Assembly: GCA_034440635.1 (NCBI GenBank)
Contig: JAOTON010001583.1
Location: 1,178,001 to 1,242,000, forward strand
Length of the DNA stretch: 64,000 nucleotides
Direction: 5' to 3'
Source of the DNA: Lepas anatifera
Taxonomy: Eukaryota; Arthropoda; Thecostraca; Lepadidae
Shown here piece by piece: positions 23,107 through 34,309 of the stretch. The stretch's first letter is position 1. Each line of letters begins with the position of its first letter. The notes below the pieces were generated by a model that was not told where the DNA came from, searched no databases, and saw only the letters and a program-made list of their open reading frames with translations. The translations under genes and the position numbers were made by a program.

Positions 23107-23564
23107 CGGAGCTCACTGAGGGTCGGGCAGTAACCAGTGTTCACTGAGGCAGGAGAAACAGTAACTGTTGCAAATATTTGCTATCGATGCCCAAGGACCT
23201 GAGAACCGGTAGGCTCTGGGGGGCAGCTTCCCCCACTTCAAGGATGTGGGGGGCAAAGAACAAGCATCCTATGAGAACTGAATTCAGCTGCTTCAAAGGA
23301 ACTTTTATTCTAGATTATCATGTAGTTTCAGTGCATCGAGGTAATCTCTATTCTTTAGAGCCGAGCCCCTTGTAAATTGGACACATGACCCCTGAGAAGC
23401 AATCTTGGGTTAAATAAGCATGCTTTCATGATTTCATGATTTAGTCAATAACTGTGGACGAAATATGTAAAGAATTTCACAGTGAAAGTATATGGTTAGT
23501 CAATGTCTTCAAAGAAGTACTAGTTTTTTTAATATCAAAAGTAAAATTTGCTCTCAGTTCGACT

Positions 23565-23890
23565 GCTGGAGTCGGAGTCTCACTAAAGTCATCAAGGGAC
23601 TTGTCACGGAGACCCCGACCCCACCACCCGAACGAGCAGCTCCCACAAGGAAGCGTTGATTTAGAAGCCAAAGTTCAAGGTCCCACAAAGCACAGGGACG
23701 GCCGCCCCGCTCAGGTCACCCTCTCACCAGTCAGTTGCCAGCCGACCTGTACGTCGGGTAAACTATTGAGCGCCGGAGCGTCTCAGGGAAACCGATCCCA
23801 AGCCCGGACATGCACTGCCACTGCATGCTTCTGAGCAGCGGGCTGGAGCCCAACGCTCTACCAACTGGAGCTACCAACTGGCTCAGTTGG
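23565..23890 (-). mobile_element. tRNA-derived SINE, second family, copy c
   Basis: Closely matches 8575-8910 including the self-complementary GTCTCACTAAAGTCATCAAG stretch. The tRNA-like head is rearranged, with the A-box part CAGTTGGTAGCTC duplicated. The remaining ORFs here follow the SINE. Confidence 0.7.
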
Positions 23891-24157
23891 TTAGTCATTA
23901 CAAAACCCAGATTACAAGGCAGGCGGACATCCCCATGGAACAAGCAAATCCCCATTGTGACACCTACCCTCCCCTAAGGGTGGAACCAGGGGGCAATCTT
24001 GCCATGCACCCAAAGCAAAAAAGAGGGCAAGGGGCAAAGCCTCTTTTGAACCCTCCAAAGCAAACTAGTTTTTCTTCAAGAAATAACTGGGGAATGAGTC
24101 CATAGGGATTTTTTAGGATTTTCTCTGTTCAGGAGGTATGTACTTCTTTGAAAGTGA

Positions 24158-24545
24158 AGTTTCCTCTGCTGTGCAATGTTTTTCCTGACCTGGACCCCAA
24201 AACAGGCTGAATTCGCTCATGCCCACCAAAATTACACATATGTCCAAAAGCCACTGGCAGGGCCCAACTCTGTAGAATAGTCTGTAGAATAGTTTCCTCT
24301 GCTGTGCAATATTTTCCTGACCTGGACCCCAAAACAGGCTGAATTCGCTCATGCCCACCAAAATTACACATATGTCCAAAGACCTGGCAGGGCCCAACTC
24401 TGTAGAATAGTCTGTAGAATAGTTTCCTCTGCTGTGCAATATTTTCCTGACCTGGACCCCAAAACAGGCTGAATTCGCTCATGCCCACCAAAATTACACA
24501 TATGTCCAAAGAAGCCCTGGCAGGGCCCAACTCTGGAGAATAGTC
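24158..24545. repeat. ~130-bp tandem repeat, three copies
   Basis: Three near-identical units start with AGTTTCCTCTGCTGTGCAAT near 24159, 24291 and 24421 and include GACCTGGACCCCAAAACAGG and CATGCCCACCAAAATTACAC. The 108- and 133-codon minus frames through them are repetitive artefacts. Confidence 0.85.
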
Positions 24546-26539
24546 AGCAGTATCTGGCTACATTTCCTGGCACACAACAAACAGAAGTTCAACATGAGTA
24601 ATTTTTAATCTTTATGAATCAAAACTGCAATACTCAAAACAAATTCAAATCTGTGATCCCCAAGGAATATGAAAAATTCATGATTTTGCAATTCTGCAAT
24701 CAAGTGCTATCTGAAAAATCAACCATACTGCAATGCTGTTGTTGCCTACATTGTCATGGTGAGATTCTGATTAATTTTTACAATCAAGTGAGCAATAACT
24801 GACAACTAAGACAAGCGTGTCACTAGAATGTTTACAGCTCTCCTACAAAATTTGCAACGTTTTCCCACCGACCTACCATTTCCAAAATATTCATTAATAT
24901 TACTTAAACCCAGTACCTATGCAACACAATACTGCGGGCACACACAACCAACAGTTGGAAATTTATTAGAATTGTTAGAATCATAGTGGCAGCATGGGGA
25001 ACCTGTAGTTATTTGGAATTTGACAGATGACACTAGTTGATAAACCCTCTAGAAAACACTCAAGGAATTCTGTTAATGTTGTAATACAGAAACAAAGCAG
25101 AACAGAGGGAGCAGAACGAAGCAGCCCATCCACTAAGTCAATATTTTTATGAGAAGTACTCGTAGTGTCTAGTACTAGTAGGTATAAAGCGTCCTACTTT
25201 GCACACTGGTTGTCTCTCTTCATGATAATGTTGTTCCCCTAGATTTTGTTCACCTCCCGTTAATGGGAAAATAAAAATATGCCTTTATAAAGTTTATTCT
25301 GCTAACAGCCGACGACTGGCAGTCTAGATTTGTCATTTTAATAGCAATTTTGGTATGGTATTTGGCAGCTTAATGAAACCATCTTGTTAATGTGTTATTA
25401 TGTTGGTAGTTGTAGTCATAGTGCATGTGATATATGAGTGTTGGTGTGGAAAGAAAGATAGGAAATTAAATGCAAATTTTTGCAGAAGAAATTGTTGTTA
25501 AATTTGTTCTAAGCACATATGATAATGTTATTAAATAGTTGCTGGAAGGCTGTATGCAATTGCTCACCTAATAGTAAAGTAATACTGCATCTTTTTAATC
25601 ATAATCGTAATGCAAAGACCCCAGTTGACTTAGTCAAAGAGAACATTTTTCCACTTACCATGATCGATTTCTGTAGTTTCCTGAATCAAAGAAAGCGTAA
25701 ACCTCTATAATTAGGTAATTCTATCAATACAAGTAAGATCCTTTCAAAATCATTTCCTCACCGCCATAAACCAACCAACTCAATACACTGAGACTTTCAT
25801 ATCAAGCCAGTCAGCCACTGACACCGGGCCATTAGGTACTATTGCCAAAATCACTCGTGACCTTTAAATGTACGCAAAATGATTTACCCTGGTTCTATCC
25901 AAAATACACGTCTTCACAAAGGACCTTGAGAAAAGTCATTTTGTTAGAAAGCTACACATAAAACCAGGGTTCAAAATGGCTAATGCGAATTATCATTTAA
26001 TATGATCCAAACGTAGCTAAAGATCCAAACAAACTCGCCGTAAAGTTCACAGTACATGCGCGCACTCACGTGTTAGTTATAATCCGGCGCAGATGTTTCA
26101 ACTATAGCGCAAAGCGCTGCGGGGACGATTTGTTTCTAGTAAAATAGTGACGTACATAGCAAATTATCTTTCTCATATACAAGTAGAACGGATATAATCA
26201 AAATTCAATCCAGTTTTTACATTCATTTTATTAATTTGTTTTAAAACCTTACACCTTACTTATTTATCTTAAAACCAAAATATTACTTACGTAGGACACG
26301 GGGGCCCATTGGTGCCATTGGTGCTCCTAGTGCGAGATCACCAGCAGGTTTTTACGTGGGCCCCCTTCGACCTCGACCAGGCATCTTGCTCTCGACGTTA
26401 TTCGTTATTCCTGGCTCTCGACGGCCTGTGGTGAATCGGCAGAACTGTGCGCCAACTGATCGGCTGCTTCAGGCCTGTACAAGACGCAACCATTGTCTTT
26501 GACGTCGCGTTTCGTCGATTGCAATGAAATGGGGCTCCC
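24546..26539. other. Unassigned AT-rich DNA
   Basis: No exon with paired splice sites and protein-like sequence was found. A 63-codon frame at 25519-25710 (HNRNAKTPVDLVKE) vaguely recalls an ankyrin repeat but has no supporting context. No repeat structure is visible. Confidence 0.25.
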
Positions 26540-27310
26540 CGGAGCTGGGGTCCCTATAGGGAAAGTGAACCCCATTGGCAGTGGGAGCCCTTGATGCAGT
26601 CGTCGAGGCCCCCGTGAGCAGGGGGATCCACAAGCATGGCCTTCAGCAGCTGGGGTTCCCGGGGGGAAGTGGACCCCATTGCCAGAGGGTCCCCTAGATG
26701 CACTGGGCCCCAGACTTTGGGCCCCCAAGAGCAGGAGGCCCCAGATGGGGTCCCATGGAAAGTGGACGCCCATTGTCGGTGGGACCCTAGATGCACCCGA
26801 CGCCAGACCTTTGGCCCTCCGTGAACAGGGGGCCCCATACCCAGCCAGCAATTCCGGGCGATTCCCGTACGGGGACGCTAGTGCAAAATGGTGGGAATTG
26901 GTCGGGGAAACCCAACCGGAGGGTTGGGGAATCACGAGCGTTTGCTTGGGATTTGAAACACTTCGTACGGGGAAATTTTGATTGGGGAAACGGTAGCTTT
27001 CCCCACTCTTTTGGTTGGGGAGTTCCCAATCGTTCCCCACCACGGTATGCCAAATTAAGGAAGGTCTGCATACCGAACCCGTACGGGGATCCCCTACCTA
27101 TCCCCATACTCTAAGGTAGGGTTTCCCCGAACCCTCCCCATCGCCCTAATCTGTTGGGTACGGGGATCCCCAACCGATTCCCAGGCATTCGCTTGTGATT
27201 TCCCCAACTTTCCCCCACCGCGATATGTGAGTTGAACCCCGAAAATGGGCTGATCCCGTTCGGGGAGTCCCAACCCAATCCCACACGTCCATGCGTTACT
27301 TCCCCGGGCG
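26540..27310. repeat. GGGG/CCCC-rich degenerate tandem repeats
   Basis: Irregular units of GTGGACCCCATTG.. and GGGCCCC.. (26540-26850) pass into GGTTGGGGA / TTCCCCAAC units (26880-27310). The second type resembles 38580-38740, next to another GC-rich array. The 212-codon minus frame at 26405-27043 is explained by this composition. Confidence 0.6.
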
Positions 27311-27787
27311 TTTCCTCACAGTTTGAGGCATCATTTTGATGAAATATATTATAAGTGTTATTCTGACTGCCAAGGAAACGCCCATCAACAATAATATTTA
27401 CTCTCATACACCGATTCAGTGGGATTGTCCTTATAATAAGGTTCGCGAGAATCACATGACTTCTAGCCTGATCCATGTGGATAAAATTAAAAGAGATATG
27501 CAAAAAAGTGTATTTCACATCATTATGCTTTTCTATACAATGTTTTTTATACAATATTTGTCTCACCAACAGTTTCATCATCATGTTCAGGAGATAAACA
27601 TCAATTGTTGTATTTGAAGTGGTAAAATTACGAAAAGAAGTTATATAGAACGATAACAATGACGCTAATGTTCAATGTATTTTTACAATTCACAATTCAC
27701 AGATGTACACAACGTTCACATCACTACCGTGTTAAAATGATGAGGAGTTCAAGGTTCAGTGATAGAGAAGTGATAGTGAGGCAAATT
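27311..27787. other. AT-rich stretch, nothing recognised
   Basis: Frames at 27336-27659 on both strands show no family signal. It may be the 3' flank of the minus-strand gene ending at 27788. Confidence 0.25.
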
Positions 27788-28071
27788 TCAGACAATTAAT
27801 TGTTCTGAACTGCGCTGAATCATGATATTTCTAGCGTGAGGTATGTTCACTTCTTGGCTTTGACCGTGCTGTGCAGTACAGCTTTGGTTCACTGTTTTGT
27901 GCATCCTTTTCCGGCTCTGCGTAGACAGCTGAGATGCTGCAGTTGAAGCGCTGCGCCTTTTCTTACGAGCCAGCTTTGAGCCAGCGCGCCGGTCTCGCGA
28001 TACAGATATCCAGCGCTTGACACGTTGATTGATCTCCGAGCGAGATCCCTTGCTGCCCTTATACAGGGCAT
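27788..28071 (-). CDS. Probable last exon of an unrecognised gene, basic C-terminus
   Basis: A good acceptor TTTATCTTTTGCAG at 28072-28085 is followed by two bases that complete a codon and 94 codons to a TGA with no internal stop. The product is strongly basic and hydrophilic: ALYKGSKGSRSEINQRVK, then SRDRRAGSKLARKKRRS, which looks like a nuclear localisation region. A phase-0 reading from the same acceptor (ATGCCCTGTATAAGG, 61 codons) is the alternative. Same strand as the exon at 31206-31426 and possibly the same gene, but the phases (0 out of that exon, 1 into this one) require another exon between them. I do not recognise the family. Confidence 0.5.
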
Positions 28072-28730
28072 CTGCAAAAGATAAACATCGGTATAAATTA
28101 ACAAATCAATCAACCGAAATTTAGGGCAACGAACTGGAGCACCAAATGGATCTAACAATAACATATTGTAACGTTAAGTAACATAACGTAAGGTGTAACG
28201 TTAATCATAGGCATTGCGTGGTCAACTATTCGTGAGCGGGCAGCGATGGAAAGCACCTAAGGCTAGTTATTGAATGATGCCTGTTTGAGCCTGCACTTAA
28301 ACAACGAGTAGCCTGACAAATCCTGCTAACAATGAAAGGAATAGAACACTATAATATTTTTGGCAGATGTGAAATAATAACAGAGTAGTATCTGAGATAA
28401 CAGCGTTCATCAGGGTCAGGGACGTCGTCGGAGACAACACCGCTCACTGAAAAAGGGGCTGCTCTGGTTATTTTATTATTTCTCAATATATAGTTTAACG
28501 AAGTTTTGTAATATACGCTTTGGAAATGTGGCACCTGCGAAATACACTTGTGTTGTTTTTTATAATATTGTAGTGTCATTTATTACAATAAAAATACTCA
28601 TGTAATACCTAGCTAAATGAACATAGAAAAAGGGACATAGGTTTCTACCGCTCATAGGTTTTTTCCGTGGTGACGATACAAGTTTCTTATGTGTACTGAA
28701 GGAAAGGGAATGTGCAGGATAATCACGTTT

Positions 28731-29003
28731 TCACCCACCACATATAATTTCAGAGAGGGTCATCTCGGTCAAATAGTTTTTGTCGTTCTGTCCCTTTAGG
28801 GAAAACGGTCGGCACAGGCTGGTGCTAAAAATCTGTGACATCAGCAGGTGCAGACTACTGGCCAGGCAGCCAGTGGCGATCTTCCGAAGTTCTAAAAGCC
28901 GCAGAAACCAACGCCAAAAGTTTTCGTAGTAGTAAATGCTTCCATGCGTAGCAGACGCTGTTTTTGTTATTGATGTTTCAACGAAAGTCGAAATCACAAT
29001 ATA
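28731..29003 (-). CDS. Possible small ORF or exon, unrecognised
   Basis: A minus-strand frame reads THGSIYYYENFWRWFLRLLE, LRKIATGCLASSLHLLMSQ, then FSLKGQNDKNYLTEMTLSE to a stop at 28731. Codon choice looks protein-like and it lies between two same-strand exons, but I found no convincing acceptor, and the upstream end is cut by a hAT MITE at 29004. It may be a terminal exon or chance. Confidence 0.25.
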   Translation of the reverse strand, partial: YIVISTFVETSITKTASATHGSIYYYENFWRWFLRLLELRKIATGCLASSLHLLMSQIFSTSLCRPFSLKGQNDKNYLTEMTLSEIICGG

Positions 29004-29325
29004 TTTAGTCTCAGTGGCGGATCCAGGGGGGGACAAGAAAGTAATTTACCCCCTCAAACGGGAAAGTTTGCGACAAAACTATGCTTTGACCCTCCCCCCA
29101 ATACGATTGACCTGCCTTTTGCCCCGGCTCGTTTTTAATTTATAAGCAAGGTTTTGATGCTTCAACTCTCAACTTCAAACAGAACCAGTCAGCTTCAGTG
29201 TAAACATTGGGCATTGGATAGCAAAAAACAAGCATATTGTGCCGATATCTTTCACCCCGTTACGTTTTCTTCGACTTTGGCTGGCACCCCCAAACCGACC
29301 GGATAGATCCGCCACTGTTTAGTCT
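29004..29325. mobile_element. hAT MITE with perfect 8-bp target duplication
   Basis: TTTAGTCT occurs at 29004-29011 and 29318-29325. The element runs from CAGTGGCGGATCCAGGGGG to GATCCGCCACTG, the classic hAT terminal repeat. It is 306 bp with no coding capacity. The perfect duplication suggests a fairly recent insertion. Confidence 0.93.
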
Positions 29326-29549
29326 ATGGGTTACCATTTTGGTGTTTCACTACGCACCTGCAGCAATGTTTATGCAGTTATACTCATTCCGACGCATATG
29401 AAAGAGAGATATGCTTTCAACATATTGATTGGAGCTCACATCACTGGGATACACTCACATACATAGAAAGCTTTTTGGGCGATACAAAATTTAGATAAGG
29501 TGTCGATTCAAGGGCCAGAGGAAAGGACTGTGTACATTACCGAAGAGAC

Positions 29550-30801
29550 TTAACCCTATTTCCGTCAGGCTCCCGGCTACCCCCTATTTCCGGCAGGGGG
29601 GCAATATCGGCCCCCCCTAAGATCTCGTAATCTAACCGGCCGATTTTGAAAATTAAAAGTGCTATAGATTCCCCTGACGCTGAACTTTATTTTGAAAAAA
29701 GAAAACTTCAAAATTTTGATTTTTAAGGAGAAAGTCGTGCAAAATATACAATTTTTGTGTATTTTTTAGATTTTCCATAATCCTTGTCTCTGTTGTACGA
29801 TTTTCACAAAACTAGTTCAGATTTACAAATAATTGACCCAAAATTGTCATATACTCGAGTTACGCAAAAATTCGAAATTCAATGGCAGTTCCAGGACCAG
29901 GACTATGAGGGGAAATATATACAACCTAAAAAGTTTTTGTTACGCGGATTAGAAGCCGTGATATACTGCTTGGCATCTTTGACACATAAATAAATGAAAA
30001 AAAGTGAAAAACTCATCAGGGGCGGATGCAGTAAGGTAAAACAGTGGGGTAAAATACATCCCAACAATATGCGAGTGGTATGCATGAGTATATTAGTCCC
30101 TCGACTAGTTGAAATTTATTTCTGATAATTTTTACCCTCCCATGGCAGCTCTGGGAAAGGGGGTGACATAGGCGGATCAAGGACTCTCGTCGTGGGGGGG
30201 GCGGGTGGGGGTGATTGGAAACACATTTTTAATATACAACGATATTGAGTCGCGGCGGTGATACTGGCTGGGAATATGCATTTTGAAAATGTGTAGTGAC
30301 TGGACACGCCTCTGGTAATCTAGAATTTGGTTATAACTATTTTGAATTTTCATATACCCAATTGTATTCGCCCTGGCACGGCTGTAAGCAGTCTTCTCAC
30401 TTACTAACGTTTAGTCCTTCTTGATAACATTCCCCCCATTTTGAACTGCTGTAACCGCCCCTGATGAATACAAATAGTGACAATTGTGAATGCACTATCA
30501 TCTCACATAAGAAATGATATAATAAAACCATATAACTGGTATCAGGATCAGCAGAGACGGCTTCCTTTTACAAAGAACCCATCGCATACGATAATACTTG
30601 GTTTGTGGATAGAACCTCCCCAAAACCCAGCCATAGCTCCGCCCCTGGTAAATATATAATATTGACAATTTCAGAAAACCTGCCTGTACTAGTTTTAGGA
30701 AAAGTCAGGAAGTTTCAAAGTTCTATCGCAAGCCGTTTCGGAGATATTCTTGAAAAACCTTAGGGGGGCAATATTAGCCCCCCTGCCGGAAATAGGGTTA
30801 A
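29550..30801. mobile_element. TTAA MITE family 4
   Basis: TTAA at 29550-29553 and 30798-30801 flanks CCCTATTTCC termini (inverted at the right as GGAAATAGGG). Subterminal GGCAGGGGGGC and CCCCCCTAAG are present at both ends, and the left end carries a short duplication. The CCCT start fits piggyBac. The interior may hold a nested CAGGGGCGG..CCGCCCCTG segment (30017-30460), without a target duplication I could match. Confidence 0.8.
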
Positions 30802-31205
30802 AAATAAGTGCCAAAATAAGAATATTATTCATTGAGATGTTTGGAAAAAGTAATGAGTAAGAGTCAAACACATTATCTTCAATGAATATGGCTGAACTTA
30901 GAGTACTAAGTCAGAAATTTGTATGTTTTCTATCTGCAGTTAGAATCAAAATACTTCAGTGAGTTTTACCAGATGGTCGTCATTCAATTGTTTATACTTA
31001 ATGTATCTAAATTGTGGGCAATTTCACGAGAAAACAGTTTAATTGGACGATCTTGAAATTTGTAACTTCATGAAACATGTATAACATACTATTCTAAACG
31101 TGATGTTAGATCTTTTAAAACCAATGATAGTGCATGAAGCCCACAAGATAAACAAAAAATGTACACGATCCACAAACCTTTATCATTAGCATAATCATGA
31201 CTTAC

Positions 31206-31426
31206 CCACATCCTCATGTTTGCATCGTTGGCGAGCTGCCTCTCAGCCTCCTCAAAGTCGCGCGTCGTGAGCAGACGCCGAAGAGAAACGCTCTCTTCAT
31301 CAAGGCACATCTGCCTCAAGGAGACCTCTATTTCATCGAGGGAGCATTCCACGCATTTGAGCCGCGTCAAGATCTCGGTGATCCCCGTCATTAATCGACT
31401 GCAATCTGCCGGTGAGAAAATTGTCT
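31206..31426 (-). CDS. Internal exon of an unrecognised gene, helical/coiled-coil-like
   Basis: A long pyrimidine acceptor TATTTTCTTCTTTCAG and donor ATGTGG|GTAAGT bound 221 nt. The frame reads ETIFSPADCSRLMTGITEIL, TRLKCVECSLDEIEVSLRQM, DEESVSLRRLLTTRDFEEAE, RQLANDANMRMW. It is rich in Leu/Glu/Arg with heptad-like spacing, suggesting helical coiled coil. It enters in phase 1 and leaves in phase 0. Both splice sites are strong and the composition is protein-like, so I trust it as a real exon even though I cannot name the protein. Upstream exons were not found. Confidence 0.65.
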
Positions 31427-31561
31427 CTGAAAGAAGAAAATACCACACTGCGCACAAGAAGCATATAAACAGCAAGTGCAGAAGCAGCTAGTGGGCAGAA
31501 CCACAGCATGAAGCAAATTTTGAAGTAGAGCTCGATGAGCTTATAAGCTCATAAGCTATAA

Positions 31562-31616
31562 GAGAATATTGCCTTTACGATACATCCTATAGGATTTATT
31601 ATAAAGGCAATATTCT
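31562..31616. repeat. 15-bp perfect inverted repeat (hairpin)
   Basis: AGAATATTGCCTTTA is followed about 22 bases later by its exact complement TAAAGGCAATATTCT. It is probably a small foldback or MITE remnant upstream of the exon at 31206-31426. Confidence 0.6.
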
Positions 31617-31619
31617 TTC

Positions 31620-33995
31620 GAATTGGATTGGTTGAAAGAACAGTTTACGGATAGAGCACGGCCTAGTGAAATTATGGTAGAAGAAATGTTTAAAGTAGCT
31701 GTATACATATATTCATACTATAGCACTGCAAGGTAAGCCAAGCTGACCGCATTTCTCTGTGCACCCATAGTCGGAGGACCTGGGGTCCGATTTTTCAGGG
31801 GCGGTGGCAGTCAGGGCACGAGCGAAGGTGGCGCTCGTCAGCACTCCGGGAAGAACACCTGCTGGGTCTGATAACAATGCAATATATGCTATTTTGCGGA
31901 AAAGCAATATGTCCTATATCCAATCAAATAACCTCACGAATATTTTAATGAAAACACGTGACACCACACATTCGTTGGGTGCGTTGCGTGATGTCACATT
32001 AAACTTCAGCCAAATCGGAAATAAAGCAGGAATTTGTTTAACCAGCCTATAGGAAAGGCAACAGAGACCGAAATCCGACAAGGGGACTAGATGGAGTAGC
32101 TTTTTCAGCAGGAACGTGAAGATTAACTGGCACCCACCTTGTTGGTGGTGACGCTTATGCATGATAAGATATTCAAAGGGACAAGCTAGACATACCCACG
32201 GTAAGAATATCATAAAAAACCAGCATCAACGCACCAGGTTCCATGGAACCTTTTTTCCTACCATCCAAGTGGAAGTGATGCTCATCAAATGTTTCCGATC
32301 TTTTGAACGATACTACTCACCACTAGTATAAACTATGACAAAAAATTAAGTAAAATTAACTTAAAAGCCTTTATTTCGATGATACCATTACGTTTGAATT
32401 ATCATTGCGAGTCGATCGATATACAAATTGACTATGTTAGGCTGATGTGACACTTGAGCGGACCTTAGATCAGGTCATCTTATATTTTGACCTAGTATAG
32501 TCATATTGTACATCATTGAATTCGCCTTAACGAGGGAAGCGAATGCTACCTAAACATTGATTTTAACTAAAATCTGCCAGACGCTAGAGCTCAGAAACTT
32601 TTCTCTAACCTGTCACCTTCTTTTCAAGACTCAAGACTCAAATATATTCAATTGTGGTCCACGGCACGAGGGGGATTTTGACAATCACGTCAAGAATATA
32701 AAACAGTAGGGTGACTAAAGGAATAAAAAATCAAAGATAAGAGACACACACTCTGGCACACACAAACATAACACGTAAAAGCATAACACAATGACTAGAT
32801 ATCTAAGTTACATCCGGTATCTTTGACCTGGTATGACCTTAATATTGACGTGAGCCAAAATGCGACTTATGCATTTTAGTTATGAATGTTTATCAGCTTT
32901 CCGCCAGCATTAGTGTTTTTTCGCTATCCCGCATAGGAGCCGAGATCAAAGGGGTGTTTGAAACCCCCCCCCTTACCAGAACAGAGGTGGCTCGGAGGCC
33001 CACCGGGGTGGGTGTTAGCAGAGGAACAAACTAGGTATAAAACAAAACAGTGTCCAGTGGTGCTGTCAACGCCACAAGTTCGTCGCACAACGTGGAACAG
33101 CACGAGGAACAGCGCACTTTTAGAGCATTCGGATGTTTAATTTTTTGAGAAGGAAAAAATAAGCAATATGGAACATATGCCATAATTCTGGCACGTGGAT
33201 CCAAATAAGGACTGAGAATGTCCAAACTAGACAACCGTTAACCAGGGGTGTGGATTTATATCTAATCAGGGGTGCCCGAGCACCCGAAGGAAAGGTTTAA
33301 TTCGAGTTAACATGTCCTCATTTTCGTGTTTTTAATTTGAAAGAATTTTAACTGTTGTTTTTTGCTCCTCAACAGGCCGGTGACAAGGCTAGAATGCACT
33401 TTATATTATGCTAGGTCCTTTTATCATGGGGGCTATTGGCATTATTAGAAATTAAGCCACCCGAAACATTTTCGAGAAACCACGCTCCGGCCGTCAACCA
33501 TGACTACATTAATATATATATCATATCGTAGAGGTTAGATGGTTATCATAACTTCTTTGACCGACATAAAATCATTTTTTGAATTAGCAACAAGTTGTCA
33601 ACTAGCAATAACAGCACCTCGGATAGACCTCATTGGTTACTGTATCGCTACTGCGCAAAGCTAAGGTAGAATCTCGGCACATTAGTTTTTTTAAAGCTGC
33701 TGTTCTTGCTAAACAATGACTTATGCTAGCCTCTTTTCTAAGGAGCTTTTGCTGACCGTATATAGTTGAAATCTAATATAATATTAACATTTGAGAATTT
33801 CCTGTAATGATGGGCGCGAAATGGCCAAGACGCTGAAAGCGCCCTAAAACCCCAATACACACACGAATTAGCAACAAGTTAAGCGTCGTCACGCGGACTT
33901 TTTGCACAGCCAACCTGGGTTCAAGTCCCAGCAAGCTTCCTGAGCAGGATGCAATTGGATCCCCCGAATCCCTCTCAGCAGAAATGTAAATTGTG
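31620..33995. other. Mostly unassigned; degenerate TTAA-MITE end at ~32880-33016
   Basis: At 32908-33016 the order TTTTTCGCTATCCCG.., GGGGTG..CCCCCCCCTTACC.., GGCCCACCGGGGTGGGTG resembles the right end of MITE family 2, with TTAG where TTAA is expected. RGGTCA motifs near 32460-32500 and 32825 may be its interior. No left end was found. No exon is supported elsewhere. Confidence 0.35.
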
Positions 33996-34309
33996 ACGAA
34001 ATACATTGGCGGACGCGAGGGAGGGGCGTTCCGGCTATGGTCCCCCAAAGCGCTGGAAGAGGGGGCCAAACTATCTTTTTCCCCCAAAGGCCGGATAAAT
34101 TTTTGAAAAAGGTGTTTACACTAGGTTTGTCGAGCAATTAAATCTTCGCTCCATCCCCCCCAGGAGAGCGATCGTGTACTTGGAGAGGTAGCTTATACTA
34201 GGTCAGTCGAGCACCCAAATCGCACGTCCCACCACCCCCTCCCCCAGACATGGGTTTTGCCCCCCCCCTCCGAAAAAAACTCGGGTCTTCGTCCGCCCCT
34301 GACGAAATA
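33996..34309. mobile_element. hAT MITE with 8-bp target duplication ACGAAATA
   Basis: ACGAAATA lies at 33996-34003 and 34302-34309. The element begins CATTGGCGGACGCGAGGG and ends CTTCGTCCGCCCCTG, imperfect hAT-like inverted ends. It has C-run rich subterminal parts. The ORFs at 33773-34137 are shadows across it. Confidence 0.85.

Larger units (their letters stand above)
20863..23150 (-). mobile_element. 5'-truncated non-LTR retrotransposon (Jockey/CR1-like group)
   Basis: The minus strand carries a reverse transcriptase region, and the 3' end is an (AAAT)n tail (plus-strand ATTT repeats 20863-20889), as expected of target-primed retrotransposons. Upstream of the main ORF the frame continues with TDYSAAFQSINHELVIY (RT motif A region), and beyond the MITE at 22318-23106 with an HWLLPDP..SVSSVNVYLKSAW stretch matching the GF.PGRS region. 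At least two small frameshifts and the 5' truncation make it defective. Confidence 0.85.

Noticed and set aside
24158..24545. CRISPR-like array with three repeats
   Set aside because: The units are contiguous ~130-bp tandem repeats with no spacers, in animal DNA.
26405..27043. 212-codon Pro/Gly-rich protein on the minus strand
   Set aside because: Falls on degenerate GGGG/CCCC-rich tandem repeats that recur near 38.6 kb; no ATG-linked gene structure.
31713..31907. Possible exon on either strand (DPAGVLPGVLTSATFARAL minus; GGGSQGTSEGG plus)
   Set aside because: Acceptor-like sites exist on both strands but the donors are weak and neither frame joins the exon at 31206-31426 convincingly.
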